Positions 38,465 to 47,596 are shown, counted from the first letter of the stretch. The stretch is 64,000 nucleotides of DNA from Alteromonas sp. ASW11-130 (GCF_026183735.1 NZ_JAPFRE010000027.1:265703-329702); one strand, 5' to 3'. Numbers and translations: made by a program. Notes: generated by a model from the letters alone, not told the origin.

Positions 38465-38707
38465 GTGGAAGCCCAACTTTCAGAAGAGAAAATTGCCGAG
38501 ATCCAGAGTGATTTCAACTTTTTTGACCGAGATGGTAACGGTCAAATTGATTTGCCAGAATTTATTGAATTATTAACGGTATTGTCACCTAAAACTAAAG
38601 CCAGCCACGTAGAAGAGGGCTTTAAACTTATCGACAGTAATAACGATGGCTATATCGATTTTGAAGAGTTTCTTTCCTGGTGGCAAGAAGGTTGGTGGGA
38701 ATACTAA
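38465..38707 (+). CDS. Small EF-hand calcium-binding protein
   Basis: An 80-residue acidic protein with two complete EF-hand loops: DRDGNGQIDLPE (about 24-35) and DSNNDGYIDFEE (about 58-69), both with Asp/Asn at positions 1, 3 and 5 and Glu at 12. No signal peptide is present, so it is cytoplasmic and calmodulin-like in layout. The C-terminus is Trp-rich (WWQEGWWEY). The start is GTG 38465. It may buffer or sense calcium; no target is suggested by context. Confidence 0.88.
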   Translation: MEAQLSEEKIAEIQSDFNFFDRDGNGQIDLPEFIELLTVLSPKTKASHVEEGFKLIDSNNDGYIDFEEFLSWWQEGWWEY

Positions 38708-38730
38708 TTAACCTATCACTAATTTAAAAA

Positions 38731-38759
38731 GGCAGCGATTTCTTACGCTGTCTTTTTTT
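38731..38759 (+). terminator. Terminator after the EF-hand gene
   Basis: Stem GGCAGCG/CGCTGTC (7 bp with one G.U pair) and loop ATTTCTTA are followed by seven T with a preceding A-run. It is 24 bases after the stop codon. Confidence 0.85.
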
Positions 38760-38944
38760 ATGTCCGACGAAATGTATATCCACGTAATCCTATAATTGAT
38801 GAGTTTATTTTATTTCGTTAAGTAGGTGACCGCGCGCTTCAATATTATCCGTTTTAAGCGCACAAACTATTTAAAATGGGTAACCAATAATATTGTAAAA
38901 ATCACTCGGCTGTTTGACCCTCCATGAGGGCGAGTAAGTAAAAT

Positions 38945-39739
38945 CTATTCGTCGCGAGTAAACTGAATAAGTTCGTACAAAGCTGACTGATTGACCGTAA
39001 TTAACCCTCTTTTAGGCCTGTCTAAATCAATAATTATAAACACGATAAGCGTGATTAAAAATGACACTAGGGTTAGCGGCAAGGTAATACGCTTTCCTGT
39101 TAACCCAGATGAATACCCCATAATACCTATCGATGCAACGAACACGACAAACATTAAAAAGAGGATAGGCTCGGGGACATGAGATCGCAATATTGCATTG
39201 CGTTTTCCCTGACTGTCTATTGCTACATTAAGCGCCTGTGCGAACGCGCCACTGGTGACAGGGCGGGGATCTTCTTTTGACGCAAGAACCGCTATTTCCC
39301 ATAGCTGATTTTGAATATTTGCGACTTTACCATCGAACTCCTGGCGTACTTTTCTTTCGTCCAAAGGAATTTTACTTGCCTGAACGCGTAACTTTATATA
39401 TTCGTTAAATAAAGATTTTGCCTGAGACTGGTAACCTTCTGGGAGGAGTTGTACGCGTAATAGCGCAGTACCAATTGCATTCGCTTCGTCGATTAACGCC
39501 ATGCTGCGATTGTCAAACCGCTGCATGGACATGCTAAAAGTAAAACCCAGGAGTAAAGCTAATAGACCTAAGATACTGCCTTGAACAGAGCCTGTGAGCG
39601 CTTTTACCTCAGCATCAGTACTCGTCTGTACTACTCGGCCCAGCCGAAAACTGAGTTCGTTAAATGACATAATGGCAATAAAAAGTACGACAGCAATAGA
39701 AATACTACTGAAACTAAAAAGCAATTCAGACTGCTCCAT
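38945..39739 (-). CDS. DUF4239-like membrane protein
   Basis: A 264-residue protein with two membrane helices near the N-terminus (9-30 and 55-72), a long soluble helical middle (75-185) and two C-terminal helices (190-240). The QGSILGLLALLLGFTFSMSM segment followed by RFDNR matches the bestrophin-like DUF4239 family. An ion-channel role has been suggested for relatives but is not proven. The 38760-38944 region around its 3' end holds no gene. Confidence 0.78.
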   Translation of the reverse strand: MEQSELLFSFSSISIAVVLFIAIMSFNELSFRLGRVVQTSTDAEVKALTGSVQGSILGLLALLLGFTFSMSMQRFDNRSMALIDEANAIGTALLRVQLLPEGYQSQAKSLFNEYIKLRVQASKIPLDERKVRQEFDGKVANIQNQLWEIAVLASKEDPRPVTSGAFAQALNVAIDSQGKRNAILRSHVPEPILFLMFVVFVASIGIMGYSSGLTGKRITLPLTLVSFLITLIVFIIIDLDRPKRGLITVNQSALYELIQFTRDE

Positions 39740-39834
39740 TTAAATTAATCCCTTATTTATAGTTAAAGATTTCTCAACATTGCAAAGTTTAGTCTAACGA
39801 TTAGACTGTTTGATTTAATTCGGGGAGACAATAG

Positions 39835-41151
39835 TTACTCTTCAGGGTTGCGCTCAATCCGTTTACGTTTTATTGGCATATCACCAGCATCTTCCCCCAG
39901 CATGGTTTTGACACGCTTAGCCGGTTTAGGCGATGCTGTCTCTTTTGGTGCTTTTGATAGATTTTCTTTGTCTGTTCGCTCTTTTCGCTTAGGTGCTTTT
40001 TTTCCCGAAAACGATGCAGGTGACTCAGGGTGCACCGAGCAGTCAAGCGGGTAAGTGATATTTTGTTTAATAGCCAGATAACTTGACCAGTCTCTTGGCC
40101 CTACTAACGAGAACGCCTGGCCTTTATTGCCAGCGCGACCCGTTCTACCTATTCGATGAATATACTCATCAGCATGTTTAGGTAAATCAAAGTTGATTAC
40201 CAGCCCTACCTTGGGTAAATCTAATCCCCTTGATGCCACATCAGTTGTTACTAGGATGCTATGTTTGCCACGGGTAAACTCTGACATAATGTTAGCGCGT
40301 TTACTTTGTATTAAGTCACCACTAAGTGAAACGGCGTGACGTTGTTTTTGATTTAATAAAGTCGTGAGGCGAGTGGTGTCTTCCCGGGTAGCCGTAAAAA
40401 TTATGGCTTGATTGAAATTACTATTATCAAGACACAGCTGGAGTAGCGTATCTTTATGTTCGACGTGATCGGCGAAGAACAATCGTTGTTCAATGTCTCC
40501 ATGCTCTGCGCCAGCATCTCCCACAGCTATTCGTACAGGCGCTTTAAGCAGTTGTTTACTCAAAGAGGTCATCGCCACGGTATCTGCGGTGGCTGAAAAC
40601 ATTAATGTTTGTCGTTTGCGATGATCTGCTTGCTCGTTAATCTGGATTAACGCGTCGGAAAAGCCCAGATCCAACATACGGTCTGCTTCGTCCAGGATGA
40701 GTAATTCAAGACCATTGAGGAAAAACGCTTTGTCGCGTAAATGATCTGCTATACGGCCTGCCGTACCTACAATAATATGCGGGTTTTTGCGCAATTGTTT
40801 AGCTTGGTCGTTAAAATTCTCACCGCCTAGTACCAATACACTTTTCAGGGCTAGGGACGACGTAAGTGACTTGACTTCACCAAACACCTGTTTAGCCAGC
40901 TCGCGGGTGGGAGCTAAAATAAGCACCCGAGGGTCCTGTCTGCTTAAGGCTTTTTCGCTTAATAGACGGTGAACAGTCGGGACTAAAAAAGCCAGTGTTT
41001 TGCCCGAGCCTGTTTTTGAGGAAGCAATAATATCTTGGCCCTTTAATGCAGGCAAAATCGTTTTTTGCTGTATTTCGGTCAGTTCTTGAAAGCCTTTTTC
41101 CTGTAAACGAGAAACGATTTTATGATGGACGGGGAGGTCAGATATTTGCAA
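39835..41151 (-). CDS. DEAD-box ATP-dependent RNA helicase
   Basis: A 438-residue helicase with all core motifs: Q-motif region GFQELTEIQQKTI, motif I ASSKTGSGKT (43-52), Ia PTRELA, II DEAD (154-157), III SAT (186-188) and VI HRIGRTGRAG. The tail from about residue 385 is Lys/Arg-rich and low in complexity, probably an RNA-binding extension. It is nearest to SrmB/RhlE-type helicases of ribosome assembly or RNA decay, but the exact orthologue is not certain. Confidence 0.92.
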   Translation of the reverse strand: MQISDLPVHHKIVSRLQEKGFQELTEIQQKTILPALKGQDIIASSKTGSGKTLAFLVPTVHRLLSEKALSRQDPRVLILAPTRELAKQVFGEVKSLTSSLALKSVLVLGGENFNDQAKQLRKNPHIIVGTAGRIADHLRDKAFFLNGLELLILDEADRMLDLGFSDALIQINEQADHRKRQTLMFSATADTVAMTSLSKQLLKAPVRIAVGDAGAEHGDIEQRLFFADHVEHKDTLLQLCLDNSNFNQAIIFTATREDTTRLTTLLNQKQRHAVSLSGDLIQSKRANIMSEFTRGKHSILVTTDVASRGLDLPKVGLVINFDLPKHADEYIHRIGRTGRAGNKGQAFSLVGPRDWSSYLAIKQNITYPLDCSVHPESPASFSGKKAPKRKERTDKENLSKAPKETASPKPAKRVKTMLGEDAGDMPIKRKRIERNPEE

Positions 41152-41221
41152 GGTGAAAGCTCAGCTGTTTAAAATCACGTATTATCCGTTATTGTAGCAG
41201 CAATATAAAGCGCAGCGCACT

Positions 41222-41246
41222 AAGAAAGCGGACTATGGTAGTCCGC
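41222..41246 (-). terminator. Terminator of the scoAB operon
   Basis: A perfect 8-bp stem GCGGACTA/TAGTCCGC (41228-41246), with a 3-base loop, lies just past the scoB stop. On the minus strand it is followed by TTTCTTA. Confidence 0.75.
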
Positions 41247-41259
41247 CAACACTTATGCG

Positions 41260-41916
41260 TTAAAACTGCATTTCTGGAATATCACCTTCAACAACCAATT
41301 TACCCGCTGTTTTCTCCTGAATTTCTTCAACAGATACCCCTGGGGCACGCTCTTTTAAATAAAATGCACCATCAGCAACTTCCAATACTGCTAAGTCGGT
41401 GATAATTCTAGTAATACAGTTGACACCTGTTAAGGGTAAAGTGCATTCCTGAAGTAATTTAGAATTACCATGTTTATCAGCATGGGTCATAGTGACAATG
41501 ATATTCTTGGCACCCGCAACTAAGTCCATCGCTCCCCCCATGCCTTTGACCAATTTACCGGGGATCATCCACGAGGCAATGTTTCCATTCACGTCGACTT
41601 CAAAAGCGCCTAATACCGTGAAATCGACGTGCCCACCTCGAATCATGGCGAAGCTTTCGGCAGAGTTAAAGATAGAACCACCGGTGATAGCGGTTACGGT
41701 CTCTTTTCCTGCATTAATCATATCGGCATCAACTTCGGCTTCAGTGGGATAGCGACCCATTCCCAATAGACCATTTTCGGATTGCAACATGACTTCGATA
41801 CCGTCTGGTACATAGTTAGCTGCGAGGGTAGGGATGCCAATCCCTAAATTAACATAATTCCCATCCTGAAATTCATGCGCTACACGCATCGCAATTTGAT
41901 CTCTGGTTAACGCCAT
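41260..41916 (-). CDS. scoB: 3-oxoacid CoA-transferase subunit B
   Basis: A 218-residue subunit from ATG 41916; AAAGGAGG lies nine bases upstream, and the product starts MALTRDQIAMRVAHEF as in the family. The catalytic Glu is in the LQSENGLLGMG motif, and GIGIPTLAANYV and FTVLGAFEVD are also typical. With ScoA it moves CoA from succinyl-CoA to acetoacetate. The Shine-Dalgarno sits inside the end of scoA, so the two genes are coupled. Confidence 0.93.
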   Translation of the reverse strand: MALTRDQIAMRVAHEFQDGNYVNLGIGIPTLAANYVPDGIEVMLQSENGLLGMGRYPTEAEVDADMINAGKETVTAITGGSIFNSAESFAMIRGGHVDFTVLGAFEVDVNGNIASWMIPGKLVKGMGGAMDLVAGAKNIIVTMTHADKHGNSKLLQECTLPLTGVNCITRIITDLAVLEVADGAFYLKERAPGVSVEEIQEKTAGKLVVEGDIPEMQF

Positions 41917-41917
41917 C

Positions 41918-42625
41918 TTAACGTTCCTCCTTTGCCAATACTTTGCGCTCGATACGTTTTTCAAACGTTCCTTTAATCACGCGATCTACGTAAATACCGG
42001 GTGTATGAATATGAGCTGGTTCCAACTCTCCAGGCTCTACAATTTCTTCTACCTCTACCACAGTGATTTTTCCAGCAGTGGCGGCCAAGGGATTGAAGTT
42101 CTGTGCGGTGTGACGATAAATACAGTTACCAAAACGGTCTGCTTTCCACGCTTTCACTATAGCGAAATCACCGGTGATGGATTCTTCTAGTATATAGGGG
42201 CGCCCATTGAACTCTTTAACTTCTTTTCCTTCACCGACGGGCGTGCCATAACCTGTTGCGGTATAAAAAGCGGGTATACCTGCACCCCCTGCACGCATTT
42301 TTTCCGCTAAGGTGCCTTGTGGCGTTAATTCAACTTCTAATTCTCCGTTGAGTAATTGCTTTTCAAATAACGCATTTTCACCTACGTAAGAAGACACCAT
42401 TTTTTTTATTTGTTTATCTTCTAACAAGATGCCCAGCCCAAAACCATCTACACCACAGTTATTGGATACAATGGTTAAGCCCTTAGCGCCTTGCTTTTTT
42501 ATTTGTGCAATCAGTCCTTCAGGAATACCGCATAATCCGAAACCACCGGCTATAACGGTCATGTTATCTTCAAGGCCCTGCATGGCTTGTTCGTAGCTGG
42601 TGACTACTTTGTCAAAACCAGACAT
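41918..42625 (-). CDS. scoA: 3-oxoacid CoA-transferase subunit A
   Basis: A 235-residue subunit. Characteristic segments: [16 protein letters not shown] (glycine-rich CoA-binding loop), [26 protein letters not shown] and the [13 protein letters not shown] stretch. It forms a heterotetramer with ScoB. The operon is divergent from the LysR-family gene at 42732, which is therefore its likely regulator. Confidence 0.93.
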   Translation of the reverse strand: MSGFDKVVTSYEQAMQGLEDNMTVIAGGFGLCGIPEGLIAQIKKQGAKGLTIVSNNCGVDGFGLGILLEDKQIKKMVSSYVGENALFEKQLLNGELEVELTPQGTLAEKMRAGGAGIPAFYTATGYGTPVGEGKEVKEFNGRPYILEESITGDFAIVKAWKADRFGNCIYRHTAQNFNPLAATAGKITVVEVEEIVEPGELEPAHIHTPGIYVDRVIKGTFEKRIERKVLAKEER

Positions 42626-42731
42626 TCTGCTCTCCTAATTATTTTTTTGTTAACGAGAAGTATCAGCGAGTAAAAATAAATTGTAAAATTAATTTAATCT
42701 CTGTATTGATAAAAAAAATTAATGAATCTTT

Positions 42732-43622
42732 ATGTCAATATCTTACCGTAACATGTACGCGTTTATACAAGTCGCAGACTCATCCACGTTCGCAGAGGCC
42801 GCCGACAAGCTGCACATTACCCAGCCTGCGCTTTCCATAGCGATAAAAAAAATGGAGTCACAGCTTGGTGGCGCTTTATTTTCCAGAAGCACCAGAAGGG
42901 TACAACTCACGCCAGAGGGGCGGACACTCCTACCTAATGCTAGACGCCTGATTAACGAATGGGATGACACGGTTCTCGATATGCGCAATTTATTTGCAAT
43001 GAAAAAGGGAACACTATCCATTGCTGCAATGCCTTCTTTCGCTGCTTCCCGGTTACCTGACATCCTTAAGCAATTTCATAATAAACAGCCTAATGTTCGT
43101 ATTCGGGTTTTGGACGTCGTAATGGAAAACGTTATTGAGATGGTAGTTGCAGGGAAAGTAGAACTTGGTTTTACTTTTGAACCCGAAATTTGTGATGGGC
43201 TGTGCTTCCAGCCGTTGTTTAATGATTCGTTTATCGTAGTTGTTCATTCACATCACCCTTTGGCTCATTTCAAAAGTGGTGTCGAATGGAAAAACGTTTG
43301 TCAGTCAGATTTCATCGCGATGAATCGAGGCTCATCGTTGCGCAAATGGATTGATGAAATAGCGATAGATCATGGGGCCTTGAACATAGTAGCGGAGACT
43401 GGACAGTTGGGCACAATCGGACAGTTAATTAAACAACAAATGGGAATTTCAATTGTTCCTTCACTTTGCCACGAGCAAATGGAAAACATTGGCCTGGTTT
43501 GTTTGCCACTATTTAACGCACCCCTACAAAAGAATGTAGGCATGATACGCTCATTAAGAGGGAGTATGTCAGTGGCCTCGATAACGCTTTGGGAGCAATG
43601 CTTAAAATCGACGCTTCAATAG
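42732..43622 (+). CDS. LysR-family transcriptional regulator
   Basis: A 296-residue regulator with an N-terminal winged helix (YAFIQVADSSTFAEAADKL, then HITQPALSIAIKKME) and a C-terminal ligand domain. It faces scoAB across 106 bases of AT-rich DNA, the standard LysR arrangement, so control of ketone-body use is inferred. The effector is unknown. It is the last ordinary chromosomal gene before the cassette array. Confidence 0.9.
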   Translation: MSISYRNMYAFIQVADSSTFAEAADKLHITQPALSIAIKKMESQLGGALFSRSTRRVQLTPEGRTLLPNARRLINEWDDTVLDMRNLFAMKKGTLSIAAMPSFAASRLPDILKQFHNKQPNVRIRVLDVVMENVIEMVVAGKVELGFTFEPEICDGLCFQPLFNDSFIVVVHSHHPLAHFKSGVEWKNVCQSDFIAMNRGSSLRKWIDEIAIDHGALNIVAETGQLGTIGQLIKQQMGISIVPSLCHEQMENIGLVCLPLFNAPLQKNVGMIRSLRGSMSVASITLWEQCLKSTLQ

Positions 43623-44087
43623 TATAAGTGATGTTCACTCTACCTGTCAGTGGGGCGGATGAAAATTGCGCAAGTCAGATCATACCGTATTGTTGAAGGG
43701 GATTTGTCTCACCTCACTCTGTTACAGCTTATTTTATCCTCTAAAAGTAATGGCTGATATTCACTTCAAATAAGTAGACACTGCCCTTAGAGTATACAGC
43801 CCAAACAACATGTACTCAGTTATGTAATTTAAGAAAGGAGACTTTGTTGCATAACTTTAAAATACTTGTGTAAATACACAGTTATAGCCACCTTTCCCCT
43901 ATATTCAAGAAAACGACCCAATCGCGCGTTTTTGTCATACGAATTATCAGGTAAATTTTCTTAAAGCCTTGGCATCTATTGGCTTTAAGAAACATGGGAA
44001 TCATGGCACTATGGACAAAAACGAGCACATGCTCGGTAGAAAAACGCGCAATTTGCGCCTTATTAAATTGTTATGTGGCAATTGAAA
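43623..44087. other. Non-coding left boundary of the cassette array
   Basis: About 465 bases without a coding frame. A 10-bp inverted repeat TCTTAAAGCC/GGCTTTAAGA lies at 43959-43990. From about 43920 the region becomes an imperfect palindrome whose outer arms contain GCGCGTTTTT and AAAAACGCGC. No fragment of a tyrosine recombinase (integron integrase) was recognised on either strand here. Confidence 0.6.
43979..44076 (+). repeat. Degenerate attC at the left end
   Basis: The right arm TTTGCGCCTTATTAAATTGTTATGT fits the family of sites, shown here in parts: TTTGCGCCTTATT, then GTTATGT (44070-44076). An inner hairpin pairs GAGCACATGCTC. A clear 5' YAAC core is missing. This would be the attC of a lost upstream cassette or a decayed attI. 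Confidence 0.45.
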
Positions 44088-44417
44088 ATGACTAGATTTA
44101 TTAACATTTTGCTTGCAGTTTTTTTGTGCGGCTGCACGGCGACCAAGCCTAAAGAAGTAGAATTAAGCTTCTCATATCAGGATAACTACGACTATTTTGG
44201 GTACGTTACCCATTGGGTTAGAAACACAGAAGTTCCCCCTGTCGATGACAATATAGTCGGAGCTAAAAAGGACTTTGCACTCTGCAAAAGTGAAATGAAA
44301 GATCATGTAGTTGATAAACAATTACCTAGTCAAAATGTCCAATATGCGTTTATCGTAAAATGCATGTACAAAAAGAACTGGTTCTTATCTGCCGAGACTT
44401 ATATGGTTACGCAGTAA
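44088..44417 (+). CDS. Cassette gene: small lipoprotein, unknown function
   Basis: A 109-residue lipoprotein from ATG 44088; the ATG at 44073 lies inside the preceding attC core. The signal is short (TRFINILLAVFLCGC) with lipobox LCGC at Cys15. The mature part has aromatic clusters (NYDYFGYVTHW) and a C-terminal Cys in VKCMYKKNWF. No family is recognised. Its own attC follows three bases after the stop. Confidence 0.75.
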   Translation: MTRFINILLAVFLCGCTATKPKEVELSFSYQDNYDYFGYVTHWVRNTEVPPVDDNIVGAKKDFALCKSEMKDHVVDKQLPSQNVQYAFIVKCMYKKNWFLSAETYMVTQ

Positions 44418-44420
44418 ACC

Positions 44421-44520
44421 ACATAACAAACCAAGTAAGCGGGACATTAACAGGTGGGCTCCCGTCACTTCGTTCCGTATTATAGCCCACATGTTATTGC
44501 CCCTTCTTGGGGCGTTATGT
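44421..44520 (+). repeat. attC site 1
   Basis: 100 bases from ACATAAC (44421-44427) to GTTATGT (44514-44520). The arms contain GTGGGCT (44454-44460) and its partner AGCCCAC, and GCCCC/GGGGC near the right end. Confidence 0.85.
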
Positions 44521-44536
44521 ATCACGGAGGATTGTG

Positions 44537-45001
44537 GTGAAAAAATTAAGTCTTATCTTTCTTATCTCTGTACTAGCTGGTTGTATTTCTTTGCCTAAAT
44601 CGGAGCAAGAATTAAAAGCAAATCACTACAAAATAGAGTCCAAATGTGTTCAAACTGAATTATTTAAAGCCTACGAAATAATTGCTCAAAATACAGCTCG
44701 ATGTCATGGCGGTACCGATGGCTCAATTGTTCCTGCGGCTGGCGGTTACATGGCTATATCAACGGAAGATCGTATAGAGGGATATATTTCAAATGATAAA
44801 GCCTTTGCGAAAGTATCTGTAGAACACATTAACCCTGTCGCAGGTGGTTTTCTTCAACTTATCGAATTCCAAAAAACAGAGTCTTGCCCAGCTAACATAA
44901 AAGTATACTTGCTTAATGATTCAACCAAGTGGAAAACAGCAACTGAATCCGTTTTTAAATGGCTTGAAGGTGACAAAACTTCATGTTTCGAGTTAATGTG
45001 A
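44537..45001 (+). CDS. Cassette gene: lipoprotein, unknown function
   Basis: A 154-residue protein from GTG 44537, six bases after ACGGAGG at 44524-44530; the earlier in-frame ATG is within the attC site. The signal (KKLSLIFLISVLAGC) ends in lipobox LAGC at Cys16. Four further Cys (CVQTE, CHGGTDG, SCPAN, SCFELM) could form periplasmic disulfides. No family is recognised. Confidence 0.78.
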   Translation: MKKLSLIFLISVLAGCISLPKSEQELKANHYKIESKCVQTELFKAYEIIAQNTARCHGGTDGSIVPAAGGYMAISTEDRIEGYISNDKAFAKVSVEHINPVAGGFLQLIEFQKTESCPANIKVYLLNDSTKWKTATESVFKWLEGDKTSCFELM

Positions 45002-45002
45002 T

Positions 45003-45061
45003 ACATAACAATCAAATGCAGCCGACGCCAAACAGTGGCGCGGCTGATTAGGGCGTTAGCT
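45003..45061 (+). repeat. attC site 2, short 59-base type
   Basis: 59 bases from ACATAAC to GTTAGCT (45055-45061), the compact size of the classic 59-base element. The central stem pairs CAGCCG (45019-45024) with CGGCTG across CGCCAAACAGTGGCG. Confidence 0.88.
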
Positions 45062-45094
45062 TTTTAATTTAACCCCACAGTTTATGAGGTAGAA

Positions 45095-46177
45095 ATGGAT
45101 TATCTTCTGCTGGTTTTTGGCTTGGTTTTATTGATTTTAGGGGCAGAGGGCTTAGTTAAGGGAGCGGCTAGATTAGCGGCCAATATTGGAATTCCAAGTC
45201 TCGTGATTGGTTTGACTGTGGTCGCGTTTGGTACAAGCGCTCCTGAACTAGCTGTCAGTATGAACTCCGCGCTCGCAAATAAGACAGAGCTGGCAATTGC
45301 TAACGTGGTCGGTAGCAATATTTTCAATGTGTTGTTTATTTTGGGTTTAGCCGCACTTATCACACCACTAGCCATCTCAAAACAATTGATACGCCAGGAC
45401 GTCCCAATAATGGTATTGGCCAGTGCGCTAGTCTTCTACATGGCGACAGATGGGCTCCTGAGCGTGTGGGAATGTGGGCTATTGGTCGTTTTATTAGTTG
45501 GCTACACAACGTTTCTTTTTGTGCAAGGCAAACGAGCTGACAGTGTAGCTGTAGACACAAATGATGATGAAGTATCTTCATTAACAACCGGACACCATCC
45601 GGTATGGCAAAGTACCTTATGGTTAGTCGCTGGCTTAGTTCTTTTGATCATCGGTGCGAATTTATTAGTGAATAGTGCGGTCACCATTGCGCGTACATTC
45701 GCGGTCAGTGAAGCGATTATAGGGCTCACCATTTTAGCGATAGGCACATCATTGCCTGAAGTAGTCACTTCAATAGTGGCCAGTTTTAAAGGGCAAAGAG
45801 ATATTGCAGTAGGTAATGTGATTGGCAGCAATGTATTCAATTTGTTGGCAGTTCTTGGCATATCCGGTCTATTTAGCAGTGAAGGCTTGCTTGGTAATAC
45901 ACAACTAATTGAACAGGACTTTCCAATCATGCTTGGGGTTGCTTTGCTATGCGCGCCTCTTATGTTGACCGGGGCTGTATTAAACCGGATTGAAGGCATG
46001 TTGTTTTTTGGTTTGTATCTACTGTATACCGCATTTTTAATTGGTGGTGTAAAAGATGCAACTTGGTTATCTCCATTATCAATGGTGACTTGGAATATCA
46101 TTTTTCCGGTTACATTGATTGTGATTGTTGTTTCTTTAATCAAGCATTGGTGGCAGCAGAAACAGTTGAAAAGCTAA
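45095..46177 (+). CDS. Cassette gene: Ca2+/Na+ antiporter (CaCA family)
   Basis: A 360-residue membrane protein, full length for the YrbG type, with about ten helices and two inverted alpha-repeats. The repeats carry GLTVVAFGTSAPELAVS with NVVGSNIFNV, and GLTILAIGTSLPEVVTS with NVIGSNVFNL; the acidic residues that bind the cation (Glu in APEL and LPEV) are both present. A hydrophilic loop with VDTNDDEVSS separates the halves. Such a large transporter is unusual cargo for an integron cassette. The stop codon lies inside the attC core. Confidence 0.92.
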   Translation: MDYLLLVFGLVLLILGAEGLVKGAARLAANIGIPSLVIGLTVVAFGTSAPELAVSMNSALANKTELAIANVVGSNIFNVLFILGLAALITPLAISKQLIRQDVPIMVLASALVFYMATDGLLSVWECGLLVVLLVGYTTFLFVQGKRADSVAVDTNDDEVSSLTTGHHPVWQSTLWLVAGLVLLIIGANLLVNSAVTIARTFAVSEAIIGLTILAIGTSLPEVVTSIVASFKGQRDIAVGNVIGSNVFNLLAVLGISGLFSSEGLLGNTQLIEQDFPIMLGVALLCAPLMLTGAVLNRIEGMLFFGLYLLYTAFLIGGVKDATWLSPLSMVTWNIIFPVTLIVIVVSLIKHWWQQKQLKS

Positions 46178-46243
46178 CAAGTTGCTGCATCGGAAAACCA
46201 ACTCGCTGGCGCTCGTCGTTTTCCGCTGAGCAAGGCGTTAGGT
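46172..46243 (+). repeat. attC site 3
   Basis: 72 bases from AGCTAAC (46172-46178, overlapping the antiporter stop) to GTTAGGT (46237-46243). The arms pair CGGAAAAC (46191-46198) with GTTTTCCG. Confidence 0.88.
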
Positions 46244-46262
46244 GCTTACAAGGAATAATTGC

Positions 46263-46427
46263 ATGCAGAGTTTTGAAATCGGAGAGATAGAATCCGCAAT
46301 CAAGTATGAGAGGGATAAGCATCTAGACATCATTAAATGGTTGGTAGTTTTCCAAGCATTTCTTTTTACTGCTCTAAATCTCACAGCAAAGATTTCCTTG
46401 GCAGATACAATCATTTTTGCTTTGTGA
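46263..46427 (+). pseudogene. Cassette ORF cut off by the IS3 element
   Basis: The frame runs 54 codons from ATG 46263 (product MQSFEIGEIESAIKYERD, then a membrane helix IIKWLVVFQAFLFTALNL) and ends at the TGA contributed by the left inverted repeat of the IS. The 3' part and the cassette's attC are not found on the far side of the element, so they seem deleted. Confidence 0.65.
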
Positions 46428-46442
46428 ATCGACACCAATAAT

Positions 46443-47255
46443 CTAAACACTTCCTAGCCGTTCTTGATGTCGTTTTTCATACTCTACTGGCGAAAGTAGA
46501 TCATTGAAACCATGTTTTCGTTTATTGTTATAAAACATTTCTATGTAATCGAAGATATCACTTCTAGCATCGTCCCTTGTTGAATAGACTTTTCGCTTAA
46601 CTCGTTCACGTTTTAGCAATTGGAAGAAGCTCTCAGCTACCGCGTTATCATGACAGTTACCTCGTCGGCTCATGCTGCCTTCAAGACCATTTACTTTAAG
46701 GAAGTGTTGCCAATCATGGCTTGTGTATTGACTACCTTGATCGGAGTGGATTGTCACCATTTTCTTAGGGTTTCGTCGCCATACTGCCATTAACAATGCA
46801 TCTAACACGATTTCCTTCGTGATCCGTGATTGCATTGACCAACCAATGACTTTACGAGAGAACAAGTCGACAACCACAGCCAAGTAAAGCCACCCTTCAT
46901 GAGTACGGATATGAGTGATGTCGGTCACCCATGACTCATCTGGCGATTCTGGATTAAATTGCCGCTGCAATCGATTGGGCACGCCGATATGGCTCTCACC
47001 GCTACGATGACGAGGTTTCCGGTATCCTACCTGAGCTTTTAGCCCTTCATCTCGCATCAGCCGATAAACGCGATTAACACCGCATTTCTCACCAACATCA
47101 CGTGAGTCAGAATGAACTTTCCGGTAACCGTAAACACCACCAGACTCTAACCAGAACTGTTTAATCAAACCTGTAAGACGTTGATTGGCTTTAGCTCGGT
47201 TAGAGTGAGGCTTTTTATTCCATGCGTAATATCCACTCGGATGAACATCGAACAT
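46443..47255 (-). CDS. IS3-family transposase OrfB (DDE catalytic part)
   Basis: A 270-residue catalytic domain counted from the internal ATG. The DDE triad is Asp112 in WVTDITHI, Asp172 in IHSDQGSQYTS and Glu208 in AVAESFFQLLK, all intact. The reading frame is open upstream of this ATG back to the orfA slippery site, encoding a YAFIKENSDSWPV stretch, so the active protein is likely the OrfAB fusion made by -1 frameshifting. Confidence 0.92.
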   Translation of the reverse strand: MFDVHPSGYYAWNKKPHSNRAKANQRLTGLIKQFWLESGGVYGYRKVHSDSRDVGEKCGVNRVYRLMRDEGLKAQVGYRKPRHRSGESHIGVPNRLQRQFNPESPDESWVTDITHIRTHEGWLYLAVVVDLFSRKVIGWSMQSRITKEIVLDALLMAVWRRNPKKMVTIHSDQGSQYTSHDWQHFLKVNGLEGSMSRRGNCHDNAVAESFFQLLKRERVKRKVYSTRDDARSDIFDYIEMFYNNKRKHGFNDLLSPVEYEKRHQERLGSV

Positions 47256-47311
47256 TTTGCAAAGCCAACGAACAGGCCAACTGTCCGAGTTTTCTTTAAT
47301 AAAGGCATACC

Positions 47312-47596
47312 TCAGTCGGACTGCTTTGCGAAGTATGCCGCGGCTTTTTTCAACAGGTCACGTTCTTCTGTCGTCCGTTTTAATTCTTTTTGTAACCGTT
47401 TAATTTCGGCTTGAGCATCGCTCAGCTCATTGTGCTGTTTAGAGTCAGGGCCGTATTTTTTGACCCAGGCATAAAGACTGTGTGTTGTGACATCTAATCG
47501 TTTCGCAACGTCAGATATTGAATGACCGCGATCAACTACCTGTTTAACCGCTTCAATTTTGAATTCTTCTGGGTAGCGCTTGCCGCTCATATGCAC
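47312..47596 (-). CDS. IS3-family transposase OrfA (HTH)
   Basis: A 94-residue protein: helix-turn-helix YPEEFKIEAVKQVVDRGHSI, then DVAKRLDVTTHSLYAWVKKY, followed by a leucine-zipper-like coiled coil (AQAEIKRLQKELKRTTEER). The slippery sequence AAAAAAG lies at 47344-47350 on the minus strand, in LLKKAAAYF, the usual place for programmed -1 shift into OrfB. Confidence 0.9.
   Translation of the reverse strand: MHMSGKRYPEEFKIEAVKQVVDRGHSISDVAKRLDVTTHSLYAWVKKYGPDSKQHNELSDAQAEIKRLQKELKRTTEERDLLKKAAAYFAKQSD

Noticed and set aside
43623-44070. Remnant of an integron integrase left of the array
   Set aside because: No box of a tyrosine recombinase was recognisable on either strand; the region is non-coding and palindromic.
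45502-46143. 213-residue minus-strand frame across the antiporter gene
   Set aside because: It is a shadow of the alpha-repeat coding sequence; it has no start context and a composition unlike real proteins.
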